A stretch of DNA of 64,000 bases from Cranoglanis bouderius (GCA_023630585.1 CM042555.1:10570001-10634000), one strand, 5' to 3'. Numbered from the stretch's first letter, positions 36,287 to 49,689 are shown. Numbers and translations are program-made. The notes: a model not told the origin generated them from the sequence alone.

Positions 36287-36604
36287 CTATCCATCCATCC
36301 AGCCATTTTCCATACAGCTTATCCTACACAGGGTCACATGGAGCCCGGAGCCTATCCCAGGGCACAAGGCATGGGACACCCTGGACTGGGTGCCAACCCA
36401 TTGCAGGGCACAATCACACGCACACTCACACCCATTCACACTACGGGCAATTTAGAGATGCCAAACAGCCAACAACGAATGTCTTTAGACTGGGGGAGGA
36501 AACCGGAGGAAACCCCCAAAGCACAGGGAGAACATGCAAACTCCACGCACACAGGTCAAAGGCAGAAATCGAACCCCCAACCCTGGAGGTGCGAGGCAAA
36601 CTAT
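36287..36604 (-). repeat. tRNA-headed SINE, family 1, copy 5 (head partly lost)
   Basis: Starts CTATCCATCCATCCAGCC and has TATCCCAGGGCACAAGGC, GGGCACAATCACACG and CCCCCAACCCTGGAGGTG. The element stops at GAGGCAAAC, so the A box end is missing. Confidence 0.87.
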
Positions 36605-38312
36605 AAAATATAATTCAGATTTTTAAAAATTATTATTATTATTTTTTAGAAATTGACTAATTGTACTAATTGGTGTCATGTCATGTTGCCAAATGCCTTG
36701 GGATTCTTTTGGTACCAAAACAAACACAATTAAACACACAGAACAGTTTTACTTATAGTAATCCCAATTGCTTCCAAATCTCAGCAGTTCATTAATAATT
36801 CTAGTTTTAGTGATCTCTACTGCTCTCAGTATGAGTACATTCTCATCAAATATAGCCCATCATTTGATACAGTATATTTGCTATACTATATTTGTTTGCA
36901 TTTCTCTGTGTGAACACAGTAGACAGTTATGTTATACGCATAAGCAATCTAGAATAGTACATAAGAATGTGATTTGAGATACAGCCATACATACTACACA
37001 GGCTGATGTCAAAATCAGGTGTTAATCGTTAAGAGCCACATTTAAAGTTGCACACATCGATACTCAGACCTGACATAACTATGGATTTACATGCTACTCA
37101 AAAAACACATTACTTAACACACTGCATGAGGACTGAATACTTGAGGATCTCCAGGAATTATTTTTATACAAATTAAATTAAGAACAATACTTACATAAAG
37201 TGAGCTCTTACTATAGTGGATGAGTGCTTTGTCAGATTATCTTTTTTACTGTAGACCCCCACCCCCCCACCCCCCACCCCAGACCAGAGTAACCAGAATT
37301 AACCCAAACGCTGGCACTATTTTATCAACTTGGCAAATTAGTGAATTAAAAGCATGATAAAACAGCTTACACTGCACACACAAATGATGATTTCTTGACC
37401 TGGATTTAGTCTCTCATGGCCTCATTAATTTGTGTGCACAGCTATGCTAACTGTCGGCACACAGTCATACATATTTAATAAATATTTTCCGTAGCTTATT
37501 CAGTCACTTGCTACAATTCTCAACAGTAGATAAAGCTTTTTTCCACCCCTGCCTAAGCTTTATGTTTTTTGCTGCTGCAATTCAAGTCTATTGTGCAAAA
37601 AATATGTTTTGCTGGATCAAGTGCTATTTTATAAGCTGCCAAATAATAAGGGCAGAAGCCATATTGTTAAATTTACAGTTAGCAGCATGATAATTACAAT
37701 TCATGCAATATAAATGATTAGTATACTAGGTTCTTATTAGTTTATTTGAATGTAAGTTTATTTGAATGTTTGTCATCTTCTCATTCATACACCATAATAT
37801 TAGTCTTTCTTTTTATTTGATTTTTTCTTCTTATATTTTTAAATTATATTATCTATGTATGTATGTGAACAAGTATGACCTGTACGAAACCTTACAGCGA
37901 GTTAGTGGAAAAAAGAGGAGGAAGAAAATGAAAATGGCTCTAAGAAGCCACGTGCTTCTCTTCTGCAGCGATGCACTGAAAGCCTCCAAGAATTCATTAT
38001 TCAAACAGTAGGCATGTACAAATAAACATGAACATGAAGTGTCCATTCTGGCACAATATGGAAACACACTGAAGGCTGTGCAAAAAACACACAACCTCTG
38101 TTTGGATGCTAATCTGGATCTCAGTCAAACATTTCAATATGAATAAATGCATACATAACAGGAAAATTAATGGCTCAACACATGTTAGTCAGAGAGAGTG
38201 GGAGTGCAAGGGCATCCACTCAAAGAGCAGGCAAACCTCCACACAACCTAAGAAACATATCCACATATGTTAGCATATGCATGCCGAATTACAGCTTATC
38301 ATTCAAGCATAT

Positions 38313-38347
<35 letters not shown>

Positions 38348-38645
38348 TTTCTGCAAATGAATGCTATGATTTCATATGATTTCATCAGTAGAGCTCCAAC
38401 ATTTAGCCATCCATGGGCGGGAGTCCAAGAGAACAAAACTGGCCGTGCTCTTTGGGTAAGAGGGGATGGCATACTCTCTCTCCCCTGTCAATCACAGCAT
38501 CACTAGCCAATCATGGCCGTCTGTGAGCTCATGAATGCAGAAGGGGATGGACAGTGCTCACCTCCGAGTGTGTTATGCCGCCCTGTGAGCATCAGTTTGA
38601 AAAGATGCGTTTGGCTGGTTTCATGTGTATCGTAGGAAGCATGTC
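36605..38645. other. Intron or 5' region, no gene recognised
   Basis: C-rich tract at 37257-37280 and a (CA)n array at about 38315-38345. No coding similarity. Confidence 0.5.
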
Positions 38646-38648
38646 TTA

Positions 38649-39490
38649 AGGGGCATTCACACATACAGCGACTCACAGCGACAATGCGACCGGCGACCAT
38701 TCATTTTCAATAAGAGCTAGTGACTTCCGGCGACATGAGCGACAGCAACCGTCGGTGACTAGATGGTGACAAAGATGATAAAACTTTAACTTTTTGCAAA
38801 TATGGAGCAAATTGCTGCAGCAACTACCAATGGGAGTGAAGACAGTAGAGCTCATGTGATCCATCTCCTGTCATATACTGTAGTGTAGAAAAGATGGAGG
38901 AAAAATTAACTCTTGCGGTTGGCAATTAGCCAGTACTTTATGATATGCCTCTAGATGCATAAAGCTTTTAATTATTACCGTGTTGACCATCTGTGATATG
39001 ACAAATAGCATACTATACCATGATTAGCTGAGTAACTTTACCTCATAGGCAATCAGATGTGGTTGATTAAATCCTAAAAGAATGCATTTCAAACTGAGTC
39101 CCGTCCAGAATGAAATACTGCTGGAACCGGACCTCATCCAACCGCAGCTCTTGTCTAGCTGGTGGAACTCGCCATGATGCCTGCGAATCCGACTTGTTTC
39201 ATGGACCCCTGACGCTTGCACTTTTGCCACAGTTCGACGGCCGCAAAGAGCACACACTGCTTCTCCTTCATCTTGTAGGATATGATAGACTGGTGAATTT
39301 TATATACAAATGCTCTCCCTCCAGAATGTTTCATTTTAGCAGCAGGAAAACTGCTCTGTTGTCAAAATGCTAGTTGGGCCACCCACAGATGTTACTATGG
39401 CAACCAATAGTAGGAACGCCTACTGGCGACTTCATAGTACAGCTACTGGCAAGCTGCAGTAATAAAATCGCTGCATGTGTGAACGTACAG
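38649..39490 (-). mobile_element. PIF/Harbinger-type element, internally deleted (842 bp)
   Basis: The ends are inverted: GGCATTCACACATACAGCGA on the left, and the complement of CGTTCACACATGCAGCGA on the right. A TTA trinucleotide flanks both sides (38646-38648 and 39491-39493), as expected for PIF/Harbinger. On the minus strand near 39060-39180 a short frame reads LRLDEVRFQQYFILDGTQFE. This resembles the N-terminal region of Harbinger transposases. It ends in a stop and is out of phase with the preceding GEFHQL. The catalytic DDE domain is missing, so it is a relic. Confidence 0.78.
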
Positions 39491-39493
39491 TTA

Positions 39494-40446
39494 GCCCTCA
39501 CCCTCCCTGGTGGATGGGGGAAATAAACTAAAATATTTAGGGGTTGTGTGCCAATTGGCCATCCAAAAGCATCCTTAACTAGATAGCCATATCTTATAAC
39601 AGTGGCACGTCACTTGCACATGTACGCTACCGATAGCTGTGGGATGTTAGACTAAAACATTTGAGAAATGCTGATTTAAAGAACTCAGTTCTGAAAATCA
39701 GGGATTCACCTATAAACCACTGACATGTACTGATATGTAGTCTCACTTTTTTTTCCTTTTGTCAATGATCATTTCTTTTAATATTAAAGCCAGATGTGCA
39801 CAATTATAATCGTGTAGAAGTGTAGATTTGCAGGCTACTACGAGAGTGCATATGAATTTCAAACTAAGGGTATTACACTAACTACATGGAGCATGTCTTT
39901 ATAATCTAAGGAGAAGTTCGTGGAAACTCATGTTTGACATTCTGCTAGAGATAATGAGAAAATCTGCACGCTTTGACCTTCTTCAGTCACTGTGCTGCAC
40001 AGATAAACAGATCAACATCACTGAGTCAAACATTTCTTCCAGCAGGTCAACATGCAGTGTACTTGTCGTTTTTACAGAGAGAAACACCACTCTTTCATGA
40101 GAGGTTTGTCCGCTAACACTCTGCCGATAACTCTAAGAGCTGAAATCTCATGGCGGAGACATGTGTGAACAGAGCTGTCAAATCTCAAAGTAAAACTGAG
40201 AACGCAGGGAAAAAAACAGGCAGATAAACTAAATGGAAAAATCAAGAAATGAGACACAAAGTGGAGAATTGGGTAAAGTATTGAGAATAAAAACAGCATT
40301 GATTTCACTTATGAGGTGCTGGTGATTTTTCTCCAGCCAGTGCCTAATCATGAACCAGGTCTGGGTTTCCACTACAAAAGAGTCAGCTCCAAACCAAATG
40401 CTTTTTTGGTTTGGGGCAGCATCATTACATTGCCATGACAAAAACT
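39494..40446. other. No gene recognised; a possible TE fragment at the left
   Basis: AAAACATTTGAGAAATGCTG near 39655-39675 resembles the right end of the hAT-like repeat at 12140. The rest is unremarkable. Confidence 0.4.
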
Positions 40447-41370
40447 TAAAGCTGCAGTACAGAACTTTTTTGGTTAAAAATGAACAAAAATCAATTATTG
40501 AGCAAGTACATAAAAAATTAGTGTTCAAAACTGTCTCCTTACCTTATCCTGATTCGCAACAGTAAGCTTCTAATAATGATTTATAAATTGAGCTGTCGGG
40601 TCGGATTTCACGGGAAATGTCAGTTGACATCATTAGTGACGTCATTTGTCTTTGCGTGGTTACGTCACGTCCGTGAACAGAAAGCAGGAGACCCGGCTAC
40701 TATATCGCGTGTGGGTGCTGAGGGTGGTGGAGTGTTTGTAGCTTGCTTTTAAAACAGTTGCTTAGAATTTAAACTTGTCATATAGATGGCTGCTTTTAAT
40801 CTGGATTGTTCTAAACGCAATCATCGTTGACATCTGGGGAATCAGCTGTTGTCAAAACCAAGAAACCTCAAACTGCAGCAAGCCTGCAGTCAAATAGGGA
40901 AAGCGACAGAGCCCGTGCTAAAACAAGAATAAATATCTGCATGGCTTTTGAGAGGTGGAGAAACTCTGAGATCTGAAGGGATTGAAGACTGACGCATAGA
41001 TGGCTTTTTTGCTGCTGAACAGATAAGACATTTCAGTGGCTCAATAGGTAGCTAGCTAACATTAGCACACTTGTTCGCTTGATTCAGCTAGGTATCGAGT
41101 GTCCTATGTTTTTGTTTGTTTGTTTTGCTATGGTCAATTTGGTAAATTGCACTTATTTTCTGCTAGCTGTGAGAGAGAGCAACTCACCTCTACTCCAAGA
41201 AAACCGTATCCGCCACTACCTCCGTTGTCAAGTATTGGAGCTAATATACACCACATACGAATACCTCAGTGTTGCCAAGACTTGTGAGACAAATAAGAAA
41301 CTGCAGCTTCAAAAAGAAGCCCAATATTATTATAGCCTGTTATGGCCTCAGTGTAAACAGACTCGATAAA
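40447..41370 (+). pseudogene. Unclassified interspersed repeat with decayed coding segment
   Basis: The stretch begins AAAGCTGCAGTACAGAAC, which looks like a dispersed repeat edge. From about 40831 a frame reads VVKTKKPQTAASLQSNRESD, then RARAKTRINICMAFERWRN. One frameshift later it reads DLKGLKTDA, a stop, then MAFLLLNR. This has the ordered, charged composition of a real protein, and I recall similar text in repeated fish sequences but cannot name the family. A second open stretch at 41079-41369 (YTTYEYLSVAKTCETNKK) may be another exon-like part. Broken by at least one frameshift and one stop. The total extent is uncertain. Confidence 0.5.
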
Positions 41371-41384
41371 TGAGCCTGCAACAT

Positions 41385-41800
41385 ATTAAACTGAAACCAC
41401 TCACAGTTTGAAAAGCAAAAACTTTATTTATTAAATAAATCTTTTGTGATGCGATACACTTGTCCCAGTGTTTCTCCCATTCCTGGAAACATTTCCTGTA
41501 GTCATCGTTTGTCATCATGTCTAGAGCCTCCTGCATTTTTTTCTGGATGTCTTCCACGGTGGCAAATCTTTTCCACTTCAGTCTCATTTTAATTTTGGGA
41601 ACAAAAAGAAGTAGCAAGGAGTGAGATCTGATGAATATGGTGGATGTGAAGTGATAACCCATGTTTCTGGTGAAAAACTAATTGGTTGCCAAAGCAGTGT
41701 GTGCAGGTGCATTGCCGTGGTGCAAGGTCCAACTCTGGGCGCACCACTTCTCTGGACGTTTTTTCCCTTATGCTTTCCCGTAGATGCCTAAGCACTTCAA
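41385..41800 (-). pseudogene. mariner transposase fragment, C-terminal half
   Basis: On the minus strand the pieces read VLRHLRESIREK, then HHGNAPAHTA in a shifted frame, then LLLLFVPKIKMRLKWKRFAT and VEDIQKKMQEALD. This order (HDNAPAH region, then SPDLAP region, then FPKIKMxLKG) is that of mariner transposases. It has several frameshifts, and the SPDL region reads as STIFIRSHS. No terminal repeats identified. Upstream DNA to about 42010 may belong to the same element. Confidence 0.72.
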
Positions 41801-42229
41801 TGTAACATCACTTAGGTTTGCACGCCTAGTACGCACACCACATTCAAATATTGGGAATTTTTGGCTCCCTCCTTGTACCCTAAACTGGGCACTTTGTAGA
41901 TAAACTTCATTTATATGCATGTTACATAATAAAGTTAATCCAATCCAAAGTTGGAGCACGGAGCAAGGTTTGGTGCCAATGTTACTATAACAACAAAAAG
42001 CACACAAGTCTGCTTTTTAATCCGTCTCATCCAAGTGTGATTATTAAACAAACAGCAAGATGGTATAGATGCTGATGACTTTGCATTTGACTTTGGCAGG
42101 TAGAATATGTTCTCAAAAGCTGATGTGCAACTTGTAAAAGTCCTCCATGGTTATTATTTTTGTTAATCTGTTAATTAGAAAGCTCTCAAATCTGATTCAT
42201 AACCACGATCCCTTGTGGAAAAGGAGTGT
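41801..42229. other. No gene recognised
   Basis: May include the upstream part of the mariner relic. Otherwise nothing seen. Confidence 0.4.
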
Positions 42230-42598
42230 GTAATTTCTCTCAGTCAGTCAGGAAATCAGTCAGTCAGTCAGGAAGTCATTCAGGAAGCCAGTCAGGAAGT
42301 CATTCAAGAAGTCATTCAGGAAGTCATTCAGGAAGTTAGGAAGTCATTCAGGAAGTCTGTGCATCAGTCAGTCACGAAGCCAGTCAGGAAGTCATTGAAG
42401 AAGTGAGTCAGGAAGTGAGTCAGGAAGGAAGGAAGTCAGTCAGGAAGGAAGAAAGGAAAGAAAGAAGGAATTCAGTCAGTCGGTCAGGAAGGAAGAAAGG
42501 AAAGAAGGAAGGAATTCAGTCAGTCAGTCAGTAAGAAAGGAAGGAAGGAAGGTAGGTAGGAATGAAGGAAATAAAGAAGGAAGGAAGAAAGAAATGAA
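42230..42598. repeat. Minisatellite of GTCA/GGAA-type units
   Basis: A tract of about 370 bp. The left part is built of TCAGTCAG and 12-base units GGAAGTCATTCA (with CCAGTCA variants). It grades into GGAA and GAAA runs on the right. The plus strand is almost free of C outside TCA. The short ORF (repeating QEVIQEV) is repeat read-through. Confidence 0.93.
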
Positions 42599-44232
42599 CA
42601 TACATCCCAACAGAGGTATAATACGGAACTCCCTCGAGAATGGCACTGACAGCCTTTAAACAATCAATATATGAGAGTTCATGGGTTATACATAGTTACT
42701 GCCTGTGACCTTTAGACAAACCATCAGCGCATCAGTGATGACCAGGGATTCCCCCATCAACCTCCTCCACTGACATGTCCTCACCTCCCCCCTCCTTTTG
42801 TATCTCTCACACACATTCTAATATCACCTCTTTTAACTGCACATAATCTCACCACTGAGTATCGGTATTGAGTTTCTTGATTGTCTCCTATTTCCATCTG
42901 CTGATGTGGAATCTCTCAGCTTCTGCAGAAAAGCTTTTTTAGACAATACTAGTCACACTGTAGCTGTGCCAAGGCTCTGCGGGCCCACTCTGATCTATAT
43001 TTGATTAATGCACTCAGTATCAGCATAAAGGCTTTATAATTAAACAGACACCGAAGCGAATGCAGCCTGGTCGAGTCCAAATGAGATGTGTGAAAACAAT
43101 TTAACTTACAGGCTGCATGTATAATGTATTGTGATCCATGTGTGATTTTCTCTTTGTTACGGTTTACTGACACCTTTTTTCCCCATCAAAAATCTGTATT
43201 TCACAACTTTGCAACACCATATGTGCATCTGATATGTCCTGAATTCTGCAAAGCATTATTCTGTAGAAATGTTTAGGTTTCTGTTTAGCTCCCTATGAAT
43301 GATCTAACAATACTCAGAATATTTAAGTAACAACAAAATGATTTTTAAACTTCTGTTGTATGATTGAATCTGATCATATAGACTGGTATTTGGATCTATA
43401 AAAAAACCAGCTTCCTTTTAGGGTGAGCGAGTTCCGACACTGTTATGCCATCAGTAGAAAATGTACCTCTCACACTTTACAAGCCAGTTTACCCGACAGT
43501 TGTACAGAGGTGATAATATACTACATGCCTTTACAAGGCCCAGACTCCTGAGCTCTGGCCTGCTGGGAGGACGCTCACACACAAACCGAAAGCATGGGTC
43601 ATGATCCGTAACAGTCACAGTTTGCTGATGCTTAGGTTTCATCCCAAACCACATGCTGCCATACCAAAGTGTAGCAAAAATTATATCAAATTTATAATGC
43701 ACAAGTGATGCCGTACTATTTATAACATGTAATATAGAGAGTATACCATTTTTAGCAGAGTTGTATTCTACTAGATGCATGTTTTGTAGTTCATTAAAAA
43801 AAACTCCTCAATATTTTTCTTTGAATTATCAGATGGTTTTCCCATCAAAATTTACACAAGATTATTATTTTCACTCATGTATAAATAGACCAATATTTGC
43901 ACAGGCATAAACAGAAAGACACTTCCCACTTCCTGGTTGGTTAACATAAATGAAAGCACCGTAATGACTCATATGACATCTCACACATCAAATACAATAG
44001 AAGTCAAATAGAAGGACAAACACATTCATTTGACATGCTAAAAATTTGCAAGCGCTGCCACCTCAAAGCTCCAGGGTCCTCGGTTTGATCCTGAGCTCAG
44101 GTTACTGTCTGTGCGGAAAAAAACGCTTAGACTGAATCATAATATATGCCATTCACTAAAAACAATGAAATCACACATAATTTTCTAAAGATTCTGTCTC
44201 AACTGATTCTGAAACCTAGAAAGTCAAGCTAA
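42599..44232. other. No gene recognised
   Basis: The segment 44043-44110 (CTCAAAGCTCCAGGGTCCTC, GGTTTGATCCTGAG) looks like a worn tRNA-type SINE head on the plus strand. The minus ORF at 43451-43780 has no recognised domain. Confidence 0.4.
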
Positions 44233-44286
44233 GATCCATCCATCCATCTTCTGTCCAAAATGTGCTAACCACTAAGCCACCCCTTC
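44233..44286 (-). repeat. Extreme deletion derivative of SINE family 1
   Basis: ATCCATCCATCCATCTTCTG (the element's tail) is joined almost directly to GTGCTAACCACTAAGCCACC (the complement of the tRNA head start). The whole body between them is missing. Confidence 0.6.
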
Positions 44287-46779
44287 AAGCTAAAATCATG
44301 TGACAAATGTGAGCTAGTTTACCAGCAGTTAATTAGCTGGTGGTTAACTATTCATTAATATTCATACATCCTTTTCAGGGTAAAGGATAAAGTGTGAAAA
44401 TGTCCCCAGGTTTTTTTACATTAAAATGTGTTCAATTATTTATTACACGTTTGTGCATATATTATTTTAATGGTTTAAAATGACTGTACAGATGAACTTT
44501 AATAATGAATGAATGAATGAATGAATGAATGAATGAAACTTAACGTAGTCCATTCGTCTATGATGTTAGACATACATGTACCATCCTGAACCACTCACAC
44601 TGGTCCAAAAGACATCTATAGAAAGGGGATCTGATGAGCACTTTGTTCTTTCACAGGCAGCAGCAGCATCTACTCAAATGATGACATCCCACAGTCAGGC
44701 ACAAGAACACACACACCTCTGATACAACCAGCAGCAAACCCAACGTATCATGTCCTTTGTGTTTTTTTCCCTGTCTGCGTTTTGGCAATGAAAATCTTTC
44801 AATTAGGCCTTTTTATAGCTCCTGCCTGGAGGAAGGAGTATCTGGAGATCTCCATCAACCCACACACACACACCATGATATCAGGGAGCTAGCCATGTGT
44901 GTTCTGCAGGACTTTAAGAGGCTATTTTTTACCACACTAACATGCCAAGCATCTGTGCAGACCTGCATCACTGTGTATTTATTTTGTATTTTAAATGGTG
45001 TCTAGGGAACGCACTGCCTGCTCAAATTTTAATCATTCCATTCACACTGACCTACATGGAGCTGGACTTTTTTTTGTACTTTAGGGAGATCTCCTCCTGC
45101 AAGAACTTGGTGATGATGAACAATTCATTGTAATAGTGTCTAATGTGGCATAGTACCTGAAAGCAGGCATTTTGGTTTTATAAATGCCATGTATTCAGAA
45201 TAACTTGGTCAAATTTACATTTTTCATTTTGGTTAAGTTAGGGCAAAGCAATACAGATTTACAGAGGGAAAGTATAAAATAGCATCCTAATAGAGAAAAT
45301 TAGATATTTATTCTGATCTCGAACATCGCGTAATATTAGGAAGCTATAAGAATGTTACTTCTTTACTAAATCTTGCAGCTTCACTTGTCATAATAGCACG
45401 AAGAGAGCAAGCACAGTTTGCAGGTTACTGGTGTTATGAGAAAAACCATTTGGAAGCTCAACAATGTGCCATCTGGGCCTGTCAGTGCTATGATTGATGA
45501 CAACCTAATCTAAAAATGAATCACAAACACACTAAATAAATGAATAGAGGCCTGGCTTTGGTGCTCGCAAAAGTCTGCAATAACTCTGACAACACTGTAA
45601 AAAGAAAAAAAAGTGATAAAGTCATCACAAAAATGATTTTCCCCCCTCAGTTCGAGGTGCTTTTGCTCTCTCCCCACCTAAAGCACTGTGTTAATGCAGC
45701 AGCCTATTGGAGATACAATCTGAAATACCATCTGGTTATTGCAAATGAATAGACATAATGGGACTTGCCTAAGGGGTGGCAGTGGCTTCTCGCTTACGCC
45801 CCCCCATTCCCCCACCTTCAAATATGGACTCCCATGGAGCTAAGAGAGGGGGAACTCATCATTGCTGTTGAACTGAATTTGAAAAACAAATTGTACCAAA
45901 GGCAAGACTGGGAAAGATGTTCACTTCACCCTCATCATCATTATCATCATCATAACCTCTATGGTACAAAGAATATATTTAGTCTAAGTGCATCCTAACG
46001 TCTAATTGTAACAAAATAAATTCTGGTGGATATCACTAATTCTTTTGGGTAAACCTTCATCTCCCGCAGCAATCATTTAATACTCAGCCAAGCTCATTCG
46101 TCACTCCCTAAAGGCTTGGAGAATCAATGAACTGGTGATTCCCACTGCAATTCCTAACACATTGTGAGCATTTCTCAGATCACATAGTCCATGGTTAAAA
46201 TGCAGCAGGCTTAGTGAGTTCTGAAGCCTCTAGGTGCAGCTTCCCATAAGCAAAAGAGCCAAGTACCAGACAGTTTTCCAGATGCTACCAGCTCTGATTC
46301 AAAAAATGAGGATATGGGCCAGCAGCATTAAATTTGTGTTTATTGCCCCTAACGAACGTCAAGGGGAGCCAAATAGGTTCTCAAGGGCTATTTGTGCCTC
46401 ATATTATGGTGCGAAAGTCACCATGATGTCAGCGTTTGGCTCTGTTGACTGAGCAAATCCAGAGAGTCGTAAAATCAGACCTAATAACCAAAGCAATTGC
46501 AACAAAAGAGAGAATTAAGACTATTTTTTAATGGGATTTCGCCATAACGGTGTACTTCAATAATTACACTTGGCCTGGATAGTCACGTCCACGTCCAGGA
46601 TCATTTCTGGGATTGTTGGGGGAGGGTGTCATCATAGGTTAAACCAATATTCTGTTGAACGGTTATTCAACACAGCTTTCATTTATGTTGAGAGTTCCCT
46701 TGAAGCAAACCCCAGGTCTCAGGAGAACAAGAGATAGGATCCCTGGATCACAACTGGGCTCAAAAAAAGCTTTCATACT
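44287..46779. other. No gene recognised; AATG repeat
   Basis: A (AATG)n run lies at 44502-44536. The block 46020-46500 is high in complexity and could be conserved non-coding DNA, unproven. No exons recognised. Confidence 0.45.
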
Positions 46780-47305
46780 TGACCAGCCTCTCTGTGCAAA
46801 TAGACTTGAGTGGGGAAAAAACCCTCAAGTTTAAAACTCTTGTGATCTACCTGGACAACTCTCAGATCACACCATCCGATACTGCACACAACCTTGGGGT
46901 AGTTCTGGACAACCAACTAACCTTCTTTACTCACATTGCTAACTCGAATCGGTCATGCAGGTTGCTTCTCAACAACATCAGGAGGATCCATCGAGGCCAC
47001 TCAGGTGCTTGTTCAGTCCCTTGTCATCTTAAGACTAGGCCACTGGCTGGTCTACCCTTGCATGTCATGCAACCTTTGTAATCTTGAAAGCAATTGCAAG
47101 ATTCGTTTTCAATCTCACCAATATCCCACATCACCCACTGTTGCATTCCCTCCACTGGCTTCCTGTAGGAGCTCACATCAAATTTAAAACACTGATGCTT
47201 ACCAGCAAAGCCCACCTACCTTAAGGCACTTATCATACCCCGCACTGCACCATGCTGCCTTCAGACCACAAACACAGCTCGACTGGACCCACCATCCCTC
47301 AAGGT
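46780..47305 (+). pseudogene. L2-type LINE reverse transcriptase relic, part 1
   Basis: The plus frame reads AHNLGVVLDNQLTFFTHIAN, then RSCRLLLNNIRRI, and in a shifted frame ATQVLVQSLVI and later SHQYPTSPTVAFPPLAS. This matches the order of the C-terminal half of L2/CR1-type LINE ORF2 (VVLDNQLTF, SCRF..L.NIRRIRP, VQSLVISRLDYCN). Several frameshifts. The 5' end is truncated, as usual for LINEs. It continues after the L1 insertion at about 47812. Confidence 0.85.
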
Positions 47306-47804
<499 letters not shown>

Positions 47805-47811
47805 ATCACAG

Positions 47812-48140
47812 AAAAGACTCTTCTCTTTCTTGGCACCCAGTTCATGAAATGAACTTCCCCTGGCTGTCTGAATGCTGAGTCAGTGTCTTCAAACAAAGAC
47901 TAAAGACCTACCTCTTCACCATGCACTTGAATTGGCACTTAGTTATTCTATTTAAAAAATATGCACTGACTTTTTTTTCCTTTTCATGCTGTACTAACCT
48001 CCCCTAACAGAGTTTTAGGTTGCTATTATTCTATGAACTAGCTTGAGGACATGGTTTTGATAAATACTACAAAACACTTCCATAGATTGCTCTGGATAAG
48101 GGTGTCTGCTAAATGGTACAGATGTAATTGTAAAGGTTTG
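47812..48140 (+). mobile_element. L2-type LINE, part 2 and 3' end
   Basis: After the insertion the frame reads LFSFLAPSS*NELPLAV and later KTKDLPL, the usual L2 C-terminus (FSVLAP..WNELPLSVR..). The 3' end carries GCTCTGGATAAGGGTGTCTG, a signature it shares with the tail of the family 2 SINE at 28575, and ends near ATGTAATTGTAAA. Confidence 0.82.
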
Positions 48141-49542
48141 GAAGAATATCCATGCCTAAAACATGTTTCTCTTAGTTTTTAGGTATTTAGTTACCTTCTA
48201 CAGTTTTGCAATCCATTACCAAACCACAACCTAACTGCATAAAGACATGGCTTGCACTCATGAATTAAAATCCCAAGTTTTGTCAGTGAAATGTATGGAG
48301 AGCAGATTCCTGACTTATTGGCAATTCTAACTGACTCAAATCCCAGGGTAGCAATCTAACCCTTCCTCTTAGACTAGAATAGCAGCTATCAAAAGAGCCC
48401 TGAGCAGGATCCAAGCATCCTCTGAATCTATGAAATTTAGAGGTGCAGGGGGTGGAGTGTAAGGAGGTGACACTCATTATGCTGGCCACAATCGTAGGGT
48501 CCACTGACATCTCTTTCATGCAGCCGCTAATGCCATTGCCATCACCGCTCAGGCTAAATCAATGTGTCAGCAGTGGCTAGCTCATTATCCTGCTGCCTAC
48601 TGTGTATTACCAGCTCATTACACTGATTTTTATTATCCAGATCTGCCCCCAACACATCACCTGCACTCATATGTGGTCTTTTTATTCTTTCTCTCTCACT
48701 TTCTCTTGCTGTGAATTCAATAGGAACAAAGACATCTCCATAGAAAGTCTTGTATAGTTGACTAGGAGGAGTGTGACTCTATAAGAAGAGAAGATAAGGT
48801 TTGCTGGTTAGAGAATGAATTAATGTGAGGATTTCTCAAGGGTGCTGTCTTGCCTGCTGACCAATGTGCTGACATACAAAATACAGTAAGCATTATTTTT
48901 AGCTCTGGATGCTCTTGTTGCCTCAGAAAAAAATGGAATTGTTAGGTCCAGATAAGGTATGCCTACACCCAGGATGCTGTGTGTGTAAAAATGCTTCTCT
49001 ACAATGTGACAGTTCATTTATATTTAGAAAGCAGATACACATATGTTCATGCACACAAACACTGAACACAGATCAGCAACATCAAACATCTTCATAAGTG
49101 CTAATGCGTTCCTTACTAATGTGCAGGTTACATGTGTACATCGTGAAATGAATCCAATGCCAGCCATTTGCGTCAGGTAATAAAGTAATGTGACTGAGGA
49201 CATATGGAATTACATTAGAGACAGTCACTTATAACGGTTTAAAAGCTATCGACCTGCTCCCTGTTAGCATCGCCAGATTTACCGCAGCGACACCTCACTG
49301 TCACTCCCCTGCTCCCAGGCTAAACCAATCAACTTATCCTGCCGCTGCGCCTCCAGCCAATGGGCTATTGATTAACTGACTTTGTTACTTCTCAAATGAG
49401 ATTTAGTATGAGGGGATCAGAATCACTCTGGAGACCAGCGACAGGCAGAGCTTAAATAACCATGATTTATTATTTCACATACAATTTAGCCAGTGCAAGT
49501 ATCATGCAAATAGGTTCAAAGAGAAGCCAAAGCATGAGCACA
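48141..49542. other. No gene recognised
   Basis: Unique-looking sequence of about 1.4 kb. The ORFs at 48283 and 48820 have no recognisable domain. Confidence 0.5.
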
Positions 49543-49689
49543 TACATTATATGGCCAAAAGTATGTGGACACTGGACCATCACACCTATAAGAGCTTGTT
49601 GGACATCCCATTCCAAAACCATAAGCATTAATATGGAGTTGGCCCCCCTTTGCAGCCATAACGGTCTCCATGCTTCTGGGAAGGCTTTC

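Noticed and set aside
42230..42598. Regular units, considered as a CRISPR array
   Set aside because: The units are direct tandem repeats with no unique spacers, in a eukaryotic genome. A minisatellite.
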